From Taenia hydatigena (Eukaryota > Platyhelminthes > Cestoda > Cyclophyllidea > Taeniidae): DNA of 64,000 nt. Position 1 is the stretch's first letter; each line of letters opens with the position of its first letter. Where the stretch lies: assembly GCA_036345935.2 (NCBI GenBank), contig JADWOT020000004.1, forward strand, positions 3,462,418 to 3,526,417. The letters run 5' to 3'. Below the pieces are notes generated by a model. That model did not search any database, was not told where the DNA came from, and worked only from the letters and a program-made list of their open reading frames with translations. The position numbers and the translations under genes are program-made. Of the stretch, positions 36,201 to 49,453 are shown piece after piece.

Positions 36201-39200
36201 CCACCTTTGTACCCCTGTCTTCTCCATGCCTGTTTACTCGCGAAATCTTTCTTAGCATTATTGGCACAAATTATGTTGTCAATAGCGCAAGCGTCAACTC
36301 ATCACAACCATCAGGAATGCACAAGTTATCCTTCCAACAGCTCGATGATGGCGAATGGAAGCAGCAGCAGTCTGCGCTAATTTTCTACCTGTGCGTCAAC
36401 GGTTCTTTGCATCAGCTAGTTAATACTGTATGATGGTCGACTCTTACTTTGCTATCATCTTTCCTACCACTTTAATTTTCAACTCAGCAGGTCGTAGTTG
36501 CATACGATTAGATAGCGAACCGAGGAAAGGCCTTTAGGCTATGAAGAATATGTGATCGATTTTCGTGTATTTTGACCAATTATTCTTAATTGTAAAGGCA
36601 ACAAGCAAGTGGTCTGAATTCCGATATGGAGCCGTGTCAGAGATATGCAGCGGAGAGTTTCAACTTAGTAGACCATGCTCTAACTCATGTGTGAATGGCA
36701 ATCATCACAAACGCAGTTGAATCAAACAGTATTTCCAACATTAGTCATTTATTGACTTTATGCACAGCACGGGAGGAACCTACGAGTAATTGGAAGCATA
36801 ATGCATGATATTCACTTAAGAACTGTCCCGGTCAACTTCGTCACTGATTTGACATATCATAACCACATCCAATTCCCCTTCTGCTTTGTGTCTGACGTTA
36901 GCAACATGGATCAATTATTGAGCACCTATTTGACTAGTAAGGCCAAAATATTACCAAATAATTTTTCAAAAAATCGAGTTTATACAATGCCAGACATCAT
37001 ATGCACCAGATGACCAATAAAATTGTTTCTCTCTGAGTAAAGCTTAATGTAAATGGGCACAAAGTAGAGAACGGGACTTCCCTCACAGCAGTGGTCGCGT
37101 TGAAGTGAACTTACAGACAGAGACGCATATTCCTTACGGGCGGTAAACTTCCTTGACAGGACGCGATGCCACCTACACTGACGTAACAACGTATGTGAAT
37201 GCATGCCTAGTTGGATTGAGCATTGTTGAGCCGAAACCAGTTGTAAAAGCATCTGATTTGACGGTGTGCTTGTGTGTGTAAGTGTTTATGGGTGTATACA
37301 GACATCATTGTTAACAAATAGTGATTATGCTCCCCTCCAAGGCCTTGTTAAAAGCGTAATAAGACAGAATACTATGCCAGAGTCGTTGTGGCCGACGTAG
37401 AGTAGGACTGAAGCAGAAGGGCTGGGAGATTACTGCCGCTGGGAGTGAATACACGCGAAGTACTGGATGAAAGCCGAGATGGCACCTGATTGTGTGTCTG
37501 TACTTCAGCAATCAGTGACGCCTCCAGGCGTCTACCTTGACCGATGCCTTTATACCTAACCACTGTCTTTACAGAAAAAAGGTTAACGACTCACCGGAAA
37601 AGTTAAGCAGCAATTATTGCAGCTACAATTTCTGATTACGCTACATTATTAATTATGTTAATGTGAAACAGAAAGAATGGTAGAATTTTTAGGGAGCACG
37701 ATATTATTTTCTTTGAAATTGTGATGTTACGGTTTCTTAGTAAACAGTGATTGGGCGACTCTCTAAGTCTTCACTTAAAGCAAAACAAGGCCTACTAGTT
37801 GGATAAGGTATTTAGTGCCGGTGTAAGCTAGGACTGAAGGCATGGCCTACTCAAAGGAAGTATGAAGGCAAGACCTTTTGTGTGCGTAAACAAATTAATA
37901 TTTTAAATGTTTACTAAAAGTCCTGCACCACAATGCTGATTGTAAAGTCATGATTTTGGTAAGCAATGTTGCCACCCATCCTGAGCTGGGGAGGATGGAA
38001 TCTGACTCCTTACTGCAGCTTCGATTAATCATGACATTCTGCGATCCTCCCATGCATGACGTCTTTCTGCTTCCCTCTCTCACTTTATTAGTCTCAATCT
38101 AGAGATGGCAAAAAAGCAGCAAAGCGTATGCTCCATCTGCTTGTGACAATGTATCAAATTCTTCAAATGAGGGTTGTCGTAATATATGCAGAATGTTTAA
38201 GTTCACTCTATCCACCCTTCGTATTTGCTGATTTCAAGTTTGGAAGAGGCGTGTCTTGTATTTGTGAGCTGGTGGGTGGATTTAATTGTCTTATAATGCA
38301 GAACTTTGCGTTACCGTGCTTAAGAAATCAGTGCTTGTTAATTAATCATTTTGTTGTTGCATTTTCCAGTGTTTAGACTGCCAAAATCGGACTCTAAGTG
38401 GGTGCTTCTAAATCCTGTAACCTTTAAAATGGGCTCAGTTTACCTCTCCGTAGGCTATGTTTTGCTGATTTAACTTACTTTTTATTTGTGTAATCTGCAC
38501 TTAATGCGTTAGCACGGACCAAACTGTCCTGTCTGCTGCGATTCCATCTCTGAATTGCATGAATATATCTACTTTAGACCACCTAACAGGAAAGCCTAGA
38601 CTTGTGTCGTGTTACTCCTCTATGTATGACTTAGGCAGTGGCCGTAGCACTGCCACTACTTTTTTATCCTTCGTTTTGATTATGTAGACAGCATCGGATT
38701 TGTTATCGCACTACCGCTCGTTGGCACGGCCTGCGAGCTACGGTGGAAATTATGCTAAATGGCTTCAGGTCCTCTCAGTAGGAGAGATAAGATGGCTGAA
38801 GTGCCCTGCGTGCTGACAGTGTTGGTTGCTATGCTGATGTTAGCAGAGCAAAAATCACCATGACTTGTGCTGAAGTAAGACAGGACTTGAGGCGATCTGC
38901 TTGTCCAACTCTGTGTTCGTATTTCGCTAGCAGCTAAGACTCCATAATTGCACCTTCAAAGGCCTGCGATCACTAAAATTCTAACTTTCTGGCCGTCGGA
39001 TAGTGACAAATGACACGATATTGCCAAATTAAACAGTCAAAGTATGACAGTGACGCTGAGGAGCCTATGATGCACCACCCAATAAAATGTACGGTTCTGA
39101 AGAACAATAAATTGATTAACCGCTTGTAAAGCTATTAGGCCTCACAGACCTTTGAATAGGAGCAACAAAGAGGCAGTTTTGTATGACATACCTAAGTGAC

Positions 39201-42200
39201 GTGTTTGATTTTGATCCCTTAGCCCCTATTGTCAGCAATGAACGCGCCTTCATGCTAGAATAGCCTAGAATGGCTCGAAGCTCCTCGTACCTTCATGCCA
39301 TATTAGCTGCATATGTTGGTACAAACACCGTCTTTCTCCCTTAGCTTCTCTTTACCAGCATATTCAGTTGCGTTCCCTTCGCGAAACTCAACAGTCGATT
39401 TGTGGAGCTTCAAAGCGAATAATCGATGTTTGATCATTCTAGCAGGTAAAATGCAGCCTTAGCGCTATTAAAAGAAGCGCCACCAAGGCAGCATTGCTAC
39501 AAGATGGACTGATGCACCTCGTCATTGGCAAAATAGGTTGAGTTGGCATTTCAACAACAACTATCAGAAATGCAGTGCCTGACTATAGTGTGTTTCTTAT
39601 GAGATTGGTAATGTATCACCACTTGCATGTCTGCAGTGGTTGTAGAGGATTAGATGAGCAGAGTCCACCTGTGTATTAAAAATCAAGAGGCCTCGAAATG
39701 CGTCATTGTTAGTAAGACGAAAATGGGTAGGCCAATGACTGAAGGCATTCTTACGCATTGCATACAAACAGACCCTGCGATTCATAGCTTTACAAAATAG
39801 GACGAATTGTTATGGTACGAAAATAAACAAAGGTGTTTTTCATTAGTTTTACGAAAAGGTTGTCGCTTGCTAGGTTTGAATAGATGAGGTCCTGATTTTT
39901 CAAATTTCCAAAGAATCTATTTCTAAGAGAGCGAAGTGAGATCTGTCTTCGAAACCTAGTTATTGAGTTTAAAGAAGATAAGCGGGGTATCGATACCAAA
40001 TCGCGGCCACGCCTCGTCCAAACGTGGAGCCTTCCAAACAGCCTTAGGATACGTGTGCCTGCCATCCTGCTTGCAACATTTGAGCAGACTGTTTCCACTA
40101 TTTAAGAAATGCGAAGTTGAGGGGCATTAGCCGAACTCGAGGCCAGGAATAAGCATACCTCTTAATGGTTCTTTGGGAATAGATAGGCACAAATTATTTG
40201 TATTGGCGGAGAGAAACAGATTTATGTTCTGTTCTACTTTGAATTACTTGGTACAGGTGCAATACATTGGGCAAGGAAAGAACACAAGTGTGAAATCATA
40301 ATGGGTAATCATTAATCATGCAAATAGAGGGGACGAAATATGCGTTTGATTGCGACCCAAACACAGTCAAGCCAAATGCACACAAAGAGCCTGCACTCAC
40401 AAATAAATAGCGAATTTATGGACAGCAGAAGCGGCCTGGTGAGCTGGGATTGCCGACACTATCTTGACATTGAACATAGGAGATTTTTGTCCATCGTCCA
40501 ACTAACTAAATATCCTCCAACTTACCTAACCGCACTGCTGTTTGGGGCTTGTTGTGAATGCTCGGAGCACTGCTGCATGTGCACTTCCCCTCATTTATGG
40601 CAGCTTACTTCAGCGCTTGAATGGCTTGGCTGTAAAACACAAAGTAGCTGATCCTTTATCACACAAATTGCCATCGATAAAACATCGCATGTTAATGCGA
40701 GATAGTAATGCAGCAATAGCTCAGCTAGGGAAAGCGAGGCCTGGTGCAATGAGGGACACGGTGGGCGGCACAATTACAAGTGTACAGTGTGGAGAAGCAT
40801 GTGCGCCTATTCGCCATGGTGCAGTGCACCAGCAGCAGTGGCGACGGCATCTATGCCCTTGATGCTTCTGTCCCTTCTCTCCTTTTTCGTTAGGCGTGTT
40901 TGTTTTCTCTATCCACTTTCCTTGCAGAGTCTGAGACCTCCCCTCCAACAGCATTGAGCTTTCAGGGGTAATACTAACTTTGGTTTTCTCGCCACGTCGT
41001 CATCATTTTAAAACAGTTCTCTTATGACAGGTTTCGATTTGTTCCTTTGCTTGTCTTATGTAGGCTTCCGCAGATCCTACCATGCGCAGTAGGCGAATTA
41101 GTTAGCAAAGCTGTCGCTAAAATGTTGGATGAGTTAGCTTCAAATTAAAACAAGTCCTTGAGTACTTCTCTCTTGCAATAATGTCCTGCTATGATAGCTT
41201 TCGAAGTAAACACTGCCCTTGCAGTAATAATAATAATAATAATTCTGACCTACGACATTGGAGTGTTGTTTGTAGGGCCATAAAATCTTATGCCATTTCT
41301 TAACTGCAGCTGGAGACATTCCAATACCCATAGGGTTCAGAATGATTACCTCAGTCTAAAGTAAAGAAATCAAAGAAATAAAGCAGGTGGCCAATTAGTC
41401 GCAAGTATCTTACCATCCTAGTAACCGAATTCACGCAGAATGTTAACTTGCCTAATTTATTCCCCCTTTGCCGAAGATGGGTGCGCAAAGGCACAAACAA
41501 TGAAACTCTCTTGAATGCATGTTACGATTGGTATATATAGTCTGGACGCTTTGGAAGAGGGCTCGCTGCTCTTCAAATCGCTACTATAGCGTGTGTAATT
41601 TAGTCAAGATGGAAAGGCATGCAGGCAAATAACAATCACTCTCCAAATCTCAGTTAAAGTAAGCTGTGTTCCTTTAACTAACAAACATGGCACTGCACTT
41701 GACCATACAGTATGCTGAATGCAGCACGTGACACGGATGGATTTTACATGTGACAGAGGCAAAAGCAAAACGTATCACAACATGGCAAGATATGCAACCT
41801 TATCATTCAAACCGCAGTTCCGTTCGTCCTCGACACCCTTCTCCGCTTCGGTTCATGCTAGTATTCTGAGCGCTTTTGGTTCTTCACTACTACTCTCTTG
41901 GCGTAAATCCTTTTTTGACCACGGAGTGACTGCTAGAGTGCGGTGTCGGATTTAGAGCGCAAGACAGGACGCGCAACAAGCTTAAAAACAGTTTTCTTTA
42001 GGTTTTTTGTTAAAAAAGAACAAAAATCGCAGACCGTTGTATCAGTCAAATACCGCTCACTTTTGTTAAACACTAAGGCACAGGTACGTGTAGATATTCA
42101 TCTGATGATTTAGATTGACGATGCCACCACGCACGATAAAATCGCACAGCTAAACATTATTTACACGAGTGTTTTTGCTTGGCTTGGGCAGGCGGATAAT

Positions 42201-42520
42201 ATGATTTGACTACTTGCTTGCTAATAGCTTGTCCATTTTACCTAATCACTGTATAAATATTGCAATAAAGAAGGCTTGGATGGAGTGCAAGCTTAGTCCA
42301 GACATCGCTATTTTGCTAATATGTCTAATTATGCGCCAATAATCTCATTCATGAATCATAAAACACCATTTCGATCCCATGCAAAGCTGTAGGATTCTGT
42401 CTTGCTCATTTAGAGAAGGTCTAGGTCAGGTCTTACTATTGAAATTGTTGTAGGCAAACCACCACCTAATGCCCACACAATATCATGGGAATAATCAGCA
42501 TCCAAAGAGGCAGATGGCGC
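33264..42520. other. Largely single-copy, no recognised gene
   Basis: No reading frame here convinces me. Candidates I looked at and could not support are 33701-33958 minus (WFFENGEIPAPRLKDLDAL), 34964-35239 plus and 40542-40862 plus. An ATA microsatellite lies at 41225-41243. The region may hold small exons that cannot be assigned by eye. Confidence 0.4.
41225..41243. repeat. (ATA)n microsatellite
   Basis: Six tandem AAT units. Confidence 0.9.
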
Positions 42521-42529
42521 GATGGTGCA

Positions 42530-42640
42530 GCTTAATTAGCTAAAATCTGCAATAAAGTTGATCAGTGAAGTAAAATCTACTTCATGAGGTGATTTTGAGT
42601 TCAAGATGTTGAAGTTGGTGTCGATTTCGGACTATACACT
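42530..42640 (+). repeat. Small direct repeat, copy 1 of 2
   Basis: Shares TTAAGCTAAAATCT-like sequence, then GAAGTAAA and AAGATGTTG-CGA in the same order with 45781-45905. Diverged; no coding sign. Confidence 0.4.
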
Positions 42641-42724
42641 TGCACTTGTTCCAAAATGCCTCTACCAAAGAGGCATATTTTCTCTTGGGAGCCAGTCAAA
42701 TTCCATTGCGAATCAGTACATTTG

Positions 42725-42995
42725 CCTTTAACAACATTGTTGTTTTTCTCTACCTACTGTAACTGTTAGCATCTACTCTCACTACTAACTTCTCGGAGGT
42801 CAGTAATGCTAATCATATCCCTTCTCGCCTAATAGAATACACGGTGAGTATCAGCTAAAGCCGACTTCTATCCCACTCGTTTCCGCTTTTCCTTGACGAT
42901 TTGACACAGAATTGTTGAAATGCAACTTCAAAACTATTTTTATACCTTGACGCACAAATCGACATAATTATTTTCGAATGAGACATCGCTGCCCT
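42725..42995. repeat. 270-bp repeat also in intron 1 of the antigen-like gene
   Basis: Aligns in the same orientation with 50145-50412. Both have TTTTCTCTACC-ACT, ACTGTTARCATCTACT and CACTACTAACTTCT near the left end and CRACATAATT near the right. On the reverse strand both copies can be read as related peptides (EVAF, CVxSRK, then N and RS at matching spacing). This may be a relic coding segment or coincidence. There is no antigen-like exon at the matching distance on either side here. Confidence 0.6.
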
Positions 42996-43929
42996 CTCAA
43001 GGTTTCTTAAGTACATCCCCTTAATGTAATGTAAACAAGTGACTGCTAAACGAGGATATAGTGTAGAGGGTTCCTCCTTTCCCTCCTGGTCAACCTTGAT
43101 AGTAGAAGTCTGTATACGCTTAGACATCTTTGATATATAAAGGGGGTGATGAATACAGCTAGGCGAGATCTGGAGTTCGAGCCGAGGGTGAGTCAAGCTC
43201 CAAGGAGTCTCTACGCTGCTCCGTCACGTGGTTCAGATTGACTTCCCGCTTCTCGCCTACAAAGCGCATTTAAAGAATTAAGTATTACAATAGTCTGCAT
43301 GTTTCAAATTTTAAAGCGCGGAGAACGAAATGTAGGGAACACACATCGAAATGAATATACCAGTGGGCCATGCTATCAGGTAAATTATTTGGTAGAAATG
43401 TTGATACTATTTTGAATAGCTTCCATCTTCTCTTTGCGCAATGTGCCAAGCATCCACAGACAATTTGGTTTTTCTCCCTGCCCATAGATAGCAAAACTGA
43501 GACTGTGTTTAACTTCAACGAAGCAAAACCAATTAATTGCAAAATTCTAACAGCAAAGAGCAATAGGTGAAATGGAATCATAAATCGCCACAGTTCTGGT
43601 TCTTTATGGCTAAAGGGGTCTATTTTAATATTGGGCACTCACATGCATTTAACACATAATCTGTTCAAAATATCGCAAGCCCTAAAAATATGCTTGACAC
43701 CATACGAATTCGCCTGTCAGTAGACCTTCCATCGAGACTGAGAGCAATCGGTGCAAGCAGTGACGTCCTTACAACGTGCAGACCACAAGTCATTGTGATG
43801 CGCGTTCTTGTACCAAATCAATCAAGGAGCCAAATGGGCTTGCTTGTTGTAAAATTCTAGTGAAGCCTATATATTTCTGATCTGCTAAAATATCTTACTG
43901 CCACTTATTGCTTGCTCTAGTTTGCAGCC

Positions 43930-45075
43930 CTGGCTTGACACCAAACCATTGATACACAGATATGAGAGCTCATTGCGATGAGAATTTGCCGGTTGTGTTA
44001 TGCCTCCCAGTCTAATATCCTACTTTGCACGCCAACCTCTCTGTCATAAGTCCTATCTCCGGCGGTAGCTAACAGCACACCAGCAACTTGCCTGTCCGGA
44101 GCCAGCGTGGAAACTTTAACTTGACTCCTCCTTTCTACCCCATGGCAACACATTAATCTCTCACGAAGTCACCCACATGGAATAATCCCCCTGGTGATAG
44201 TGCAGAAAGTCTTAACGAATGCCCGCGCATTTTGCATTGACTCAAGCACTTTCTCCTCATTTATTGGGTACTTCAGTTTCTAACTGGGTGCAATGATGAA
44301 ATTTAGGAGCCCAAAGCATAATGCCATGTGGATCCTTTCAAAACAGTTAAATCGAAAATGAGCACTGCCTATGCGCTCCAACGTTTCCTTTTTTTATTCA
44401 ATTTATGCAAACTTGCTAAAGCAGGCAATTCATTAGCTCTTTGACGTTTGGCAATCTCACGATCCCCAGTGACAAGACCAGGCTTAGTCAGCCATTGCTA
44501 TGCATTTAAACATGTACGATGAAAATAACCTCCTCGCGCGATTGTGCTACTGATAATATATTCAATCATTTAAGATAACCAAAGGGTTTCTAAGCATTGC
44601 AATAAGTGATTGCTACGAGCTGCACATGAACTTATATACACTGCAGCGGTAGTCCATAAAAGTCAGCCATTATCAAGCTAAGCATCTTCATCTCGACTAA
44701 TCAGAAACTGAAGTACCCAATAAATGAGGCGAAAATGCTTGAGTATGTGTAGAATGTGTGTACATTCGTTAAGGCCCTCTGCACGATAACCAAGAGAATT
44801 ATTCTGTGATTGATTTCGTGGGCAAACACAGTGTTGCAACGTGATGGAAAGGAGGGGGTCAAGTTAAATCACTCACGCTGACTCGTGACAGAAAAGCTAT
44901 TGGTGCTTTGTTAGTCACCACTTGAGGTGAGCACCATGGCAAGTAGGTTAGTGTGCAGCTGATAATATATTCCATAGGCAAGGTGTTTGACTGCGAGGCC
45001 TAGCACGATGAGTTGATTTTCGTTGTGCTGAGTACAATAGAACGTGGTGCTAAGATGTTAGTGTGACAATGACTT
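43930..45075. repeat. Imperfect long inverted repeat
   Basis: The arms are about 43930-44283 and 44703-45075, around a 420-bp unique centre. The best-matched part is the inner end: GAAACTGAAGTACCCAATAA at 44706 and its reverse complement near 44262. Pairing continues outward through CATTCGTTAAG, GGTCAAGTTAAA and GTTAG-ACC blocks. No transposase is seen in the centre. It could be a fold-back or MITE-like element, or a local inverted duplication. Confidence 0.65.
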
Positions 45076-48000
45076 TGCATTAAGGTAGGGTTACAAATAT
45101 TTTCACAGCCCTGTAGAAAATTATAAAATTAAAGGTATGCCGCTTAATGATTGCATTAGCCTTCACCATAGCTATTTTACCAGTGGTTTGATTAATAGCT
45201 TTCTGCACTCTTTCACGCACCCAGGTACTGTGACTTTTCATTCCTCTCCCAACACCATAGTCACCGCTCTCTGTCAGCCTTGAGCTTTTAATCGCTCGTC
45301 GCTACTGTGGGTGTACCGTTACCACGGACATTCCTTCTAGTAACTTGACTGATCTATTCGGTCTCTTTTTGTGCAAACGGTATTTAGCCCAAACACCTAT
45401 GCATTGTTCCACCATTTCTACGGCCACCAAGCTATGAACAAAGCAGCAGAGTCTGCTACTTCCTCCTTACTGACCTTACAACCTACGCTTCCACAAATGA
45501 AACACTTTAGGAAGGATTTCTTGTAGACAGACCAATGTAGGGACAAACCTATCCCACTTGATGTTGCTTGACAAAGTTACTTTCCATTCTTCTAACGTTG
45601 CTTGATGGCTTCTGCGTGCCTCAGAGCAGGAAGTGATATGTGATATTACAGAGCCACTTTAACTCATATTTTGGAGATTTTTGTCCTCATCGTATTTGCC
45701 TAACGAAACTGGTCCTAAGGTATGGAATCATTATTTAACCCGAAAAAGTCTCCTAATGCTAACTTTACCTCCATCTATTAGCGCAGATTATTAAGCTAAA
45801 ATCTCTAATGAAGTGGACTGCTGAAGTAAATTTACCCATCAGGTAGAGCCATATTGAATGGCCTTAAGCTCATTAATTTTAAGATGTTGCCAAATGCCGA
45901 CTGTTTTACTGAAGTAAAACAAAAGAAAAATAAGTGACATTAGTCTGCACTGCAAGCTTTTTCAAGTTGCGTTTCTATTCACTTCTATGCTGATAAGTGT
46001 GGGAGTCAGACTTGGAGTTGCACATGTGACCGACCACGTCACGTCGTGTAGAAATTGCCTTGCAGGTCAAGCAAATGCCTGCTCATAGGCTCACAGGCGT
46101 GTGGAGCATTCACATAAATGCGGTATGAGTTGCAATATACAAAGCACATCAGGCCAGATGGTGAAGTTTCAGTTGTGTCTTATTATTTTGGCAACTGGAG
46201 TGGTGGTGAGGGACTGCAGAGCGAAAGCATTTTACATTTTGTAGTTATTGTTGAATTAACGCATAATAGGAGTGGTACCATTCCACTACATTTTCCCACT
46301 ATGAAGTCTTCCTAATTACTTCAGGTCTAAGAAGTTCCAGTCCTCACACTTTCTCACCATCGGTCGCTAAAAACCGACATGTCTTAATTAAAAAAAAATG
46401 ACTACGGCCAGTGACTAATAATCTGCTTCCTCTAGTTGATAACAACGTCCCAGACAAATGAAATCAGCATGACCGATTGGAAACACTGAGTGAATATTAC
46501 AACTGTCGTCCACTTTCCTTCCCGATTTCTCTCGACATTATAAGTCCCTTAGCATACCATCGGAGCAGTATTGTCTTGCTACAAGGTATCCACGGAGATA
46601 CGTGAGAGTGTGATGTAGAAATCGAATTCGACCGATAACGTGCATTCTCAATTGCGTCAAGAAGGCGTTCATTTTGTAGAAGTGTTATCTAGTCTTGATC
46701 ATGCTTACATTTTTGACTGACTAGCATTTTATCCAGGCGGGTCGATCAAATAACCATGTAAGCTGATGAAATCAGTCTCGTTCTAACAACACCTTAAGGA
46801 CCTGATGACATTGGCTTCTGAAGCAATGATATTGCTCATAATCTTTATCCCTCAAGGGACATATTCATCTCTTTACCTTCCTTGCAAACACCACGATGCT
46901 AAAGTCTAATTAAATGAAGCCCGATCTAGGGTGCTTGGACTGAACTTATGTTACCGAAATGTACGGAGTTGCATTTGTTGACTTCTCATCCTTTACCACT
47001 TCAAGCGATAGTCCTGACAGCTGACTGTTACGGAGGAAGTATGAACTAAATAAAATCACTGTTGCTCCATTGCAAGGAGTAAAGTAAAGAGGATGACAAT
47101 CATTACACAAATTTTACGAATTACGCTTAGCACTACCATAACATATGTGATGATACCGGGCTCCCGCTTTTACCTTACTGCGCTATATTAGGAGGCAAGT
47201 GTGGTCACGTGTTTGGCTTCAGATCAGTGAATGCTGAACCATGGCGTTAATCCTTTTTTTTACATCATCAGCCTCCAAGCTGTCCGCTCAATTGGCATTG
47301 GGCCCTACAAAAGTCATCGCTTTCTAAAATTCCATTTTTCTTTCTTCCATATATGCTTACTTAATTTAAAGTGGGGATTGCTGACTTTTTTCTTGCGAAT
47401 GACTCAGTTTTAAAGCACATGGAGGACAAAGGAGGTAAGAGAATAACGCACGAAAATTGTCACGCAAATAATAGTTGCTAGTTATGAAGTGATCGTGTTC
47501 TGCCAATTTTAAGGCCTCACGTGGTGATGGAAGGAAATGCGCCTTCGCGAAATTTAGAAACCTTCGGCAAAGGTAATGCTGCACATCCAAGTACCATCTA
47601 ACTCCAAGCGATTGTGGTAGCTCAAAAGTCAAAATCATCTTAATTATATAGCCCGTTATCGTAAGCTCAATTTCGGAGCTGGAAGATTTTGCAGCATGGC
47701 AATTGACAGACATCCCCAGTGGCACATGCTGCTCCTGTTTGTTTGCAAGTCCACATTATTTGGAATCCAAATTGCAGGCACAGTGTTATCGGCTGAATTT
47801 GCAGCCGTTTCGCTAAACGAAATAAACAATCTCTAATGCCATCAGCGCAAAACTTGCCTTACTGAAGAAACTAAAGAAACTAACCCATAGGATTTAAGTT
47901 ACTGTCGAACGACGTGTGCGTGAGTTTTGTTGGTTTGTTAAAAGACTTAACTGTCAAGACTATGCCGGTTGAGTGCCTTATTTTTTGAAATGGATCGGCT

Positions 48001-49355
48001 TGACAGACGGTCTGCTTTGGCAAATTTCTTTAACATAGTACAAATAGGATTATTTAGTATTGACGGGCAGTCCTCACTTATTACTCCGCGTAACACTGTG
48101 TCCTAGATTAATAAATTTGACTGATGAAGTTAAATGTACACCTGTGTGGGTAATAGATGATGAGATGTCTCAGTAGGTGAATACGTAGGCGTCTACCGAA
48201 ATCTCCACAAGCAGCAAGCGCTTTGGTCTTCTTAATTGATTTTTTTGCAAGCACCCAGTATAGATACGCGCTGGATGGTCAAGGTCAGCCTCCTACACTG
48301 AGTTGTGGCTGAAACATTGCTGATCGCATGAATAACTCTCAGTATTATTGATAGGACTTATGACGGACTGACTGGTTTAGTATTTAACATGTTTTGCTGT
48401 TGGGTTTAGCAACATTTTGAACAAAATAAGCGTTAAGGACGTTGTGAGTACAGAACGTTGCACTAGACCTTCACTGTCATAAAGAGAAAAGCGGAACAGG
48501 GGCAAAATCAAATCTAATCATACTTTGCAATTACATAATTCTGCACCATTGTAGTTAAACGCAGTCTCTTCTTTCCTTTTATGCACAACAGGAAAAATTA
48601 AATTATCTGAGGTACGTGCGTGTTGACGCTGTCTGCTGACGCACCGTTGTCATCGAAGAGCATCACACTCTGCAGCCTTTTTATGTGCTTTGTCAGGGTA
48701 ATATAAAAGTTGAATAATCCAATTGAGGTAACTTTGTTACTTTGAGCATTTAGGCAAGCAGTTTAAGCATTGGCTCAACTACTTGGAAGCTGGCGGATAA
48801 TTTGGACTTTTTGCCGGATTTCCACTCGAACCACCTACCTTACCATGGAGTGTGTGGAAATTAAATCAATCCATTTTTGATGCTTTTGGCATGCAAACAG
48901 CTATTTACTGCTTTTTGCATACGTTGAACTGATTGTCAATCATTATGTAACCCTCCTAAGCATCGTATTGGACCGCATTGTAACGTAGTGAGCTTGCAAG
49001 GTCGATTTGTCAACTAACATAATGGTTCGAATTCCATCATGTGACGTTTATAATCCCTGACAAATTCCCATAAATTGTCCTTTTAAAGGCATGAAAGGGT
49101 TAGGTGAAGCAGTAATTTAACCGGTTTGCGATTTAAGGAGCATGAGTTTTACTTTTGACGATTGCATAATGGTATGGCTAGACGTAGCAATGGAGCATCG
49201 AATGCAGTCATATCGATCGCTCAGTAATGAAGAGTGCCTGAATAAAAAGGGATGCCGGTTCCCAAAGATTGCTCACTCACAAGGTCTAACGCAAGTGACA
49301 ATGGCTCTCTGACGTGCCATCGCCCAAATGCATAACGCTCAATGCCGAGTTATTT
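45076..49355. other. Upstream region of the antigen-like gene, no recognised gene
   Basis: Apart from the small direct repeat at 45781-45905, I find nothing assignable. Open frames at 46118-46315 and 47366-47725 look like chance. Confidence 0.4.
45781..45905 (+). repeat. Small direct repeat, copy 2 of 2
   Basis: Partner of 42530-42640. A weaker echo (GATGAAGTTAAATGTACACC) lies near 48122. Confidence 0.4.
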
Positions 49356-49358
49356 GTG

Positions 49359-49368
49359 AATATAAAAC
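49359..49368 (+). promoter_or_regulatory. Candidate TATA box
   Basis: AATATAAAAC lies about 90 bp before the ATG at 49454, which would put transcription start near 49390 and leave a 5' leader of about 60 bases. This rests on position and sequence only. Confidence 0.35.
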
Positions 49369-49453
49369 ACTATGCAGTTCAAAAATATTATATGCCAGTG
49401 TAGCATTAGAGACCGATGGGAAATTCTGAACGCGAAGCATTTGGTTTCTGAAG

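Noticed and set aside
40340..40862. Overlapping plus-strand frames of about 105 codons
   Set aside because: Two frames and the opposite strand are all open, the residues are unremarkable and there is no family resemblance.
43285..43638. 117-codon minus-strand frame
   Set aside because: No domain, no signal and no splice context; it also overlaps an open frame on the other strand. It lies where a second antigen exon might be expected from the repeat at 42725, but has no FnIII features.
48950..49050. tRNA-like B box (GGTTCGAATTCC) near 49023
   Set aside because: No matching A box at the right distance, and no acceptor or anticodon stems can be drawn. Similar motifs near 43172 and 56155 also lack the rest of a tRNA. 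A decayed SINE cannot be excluded.
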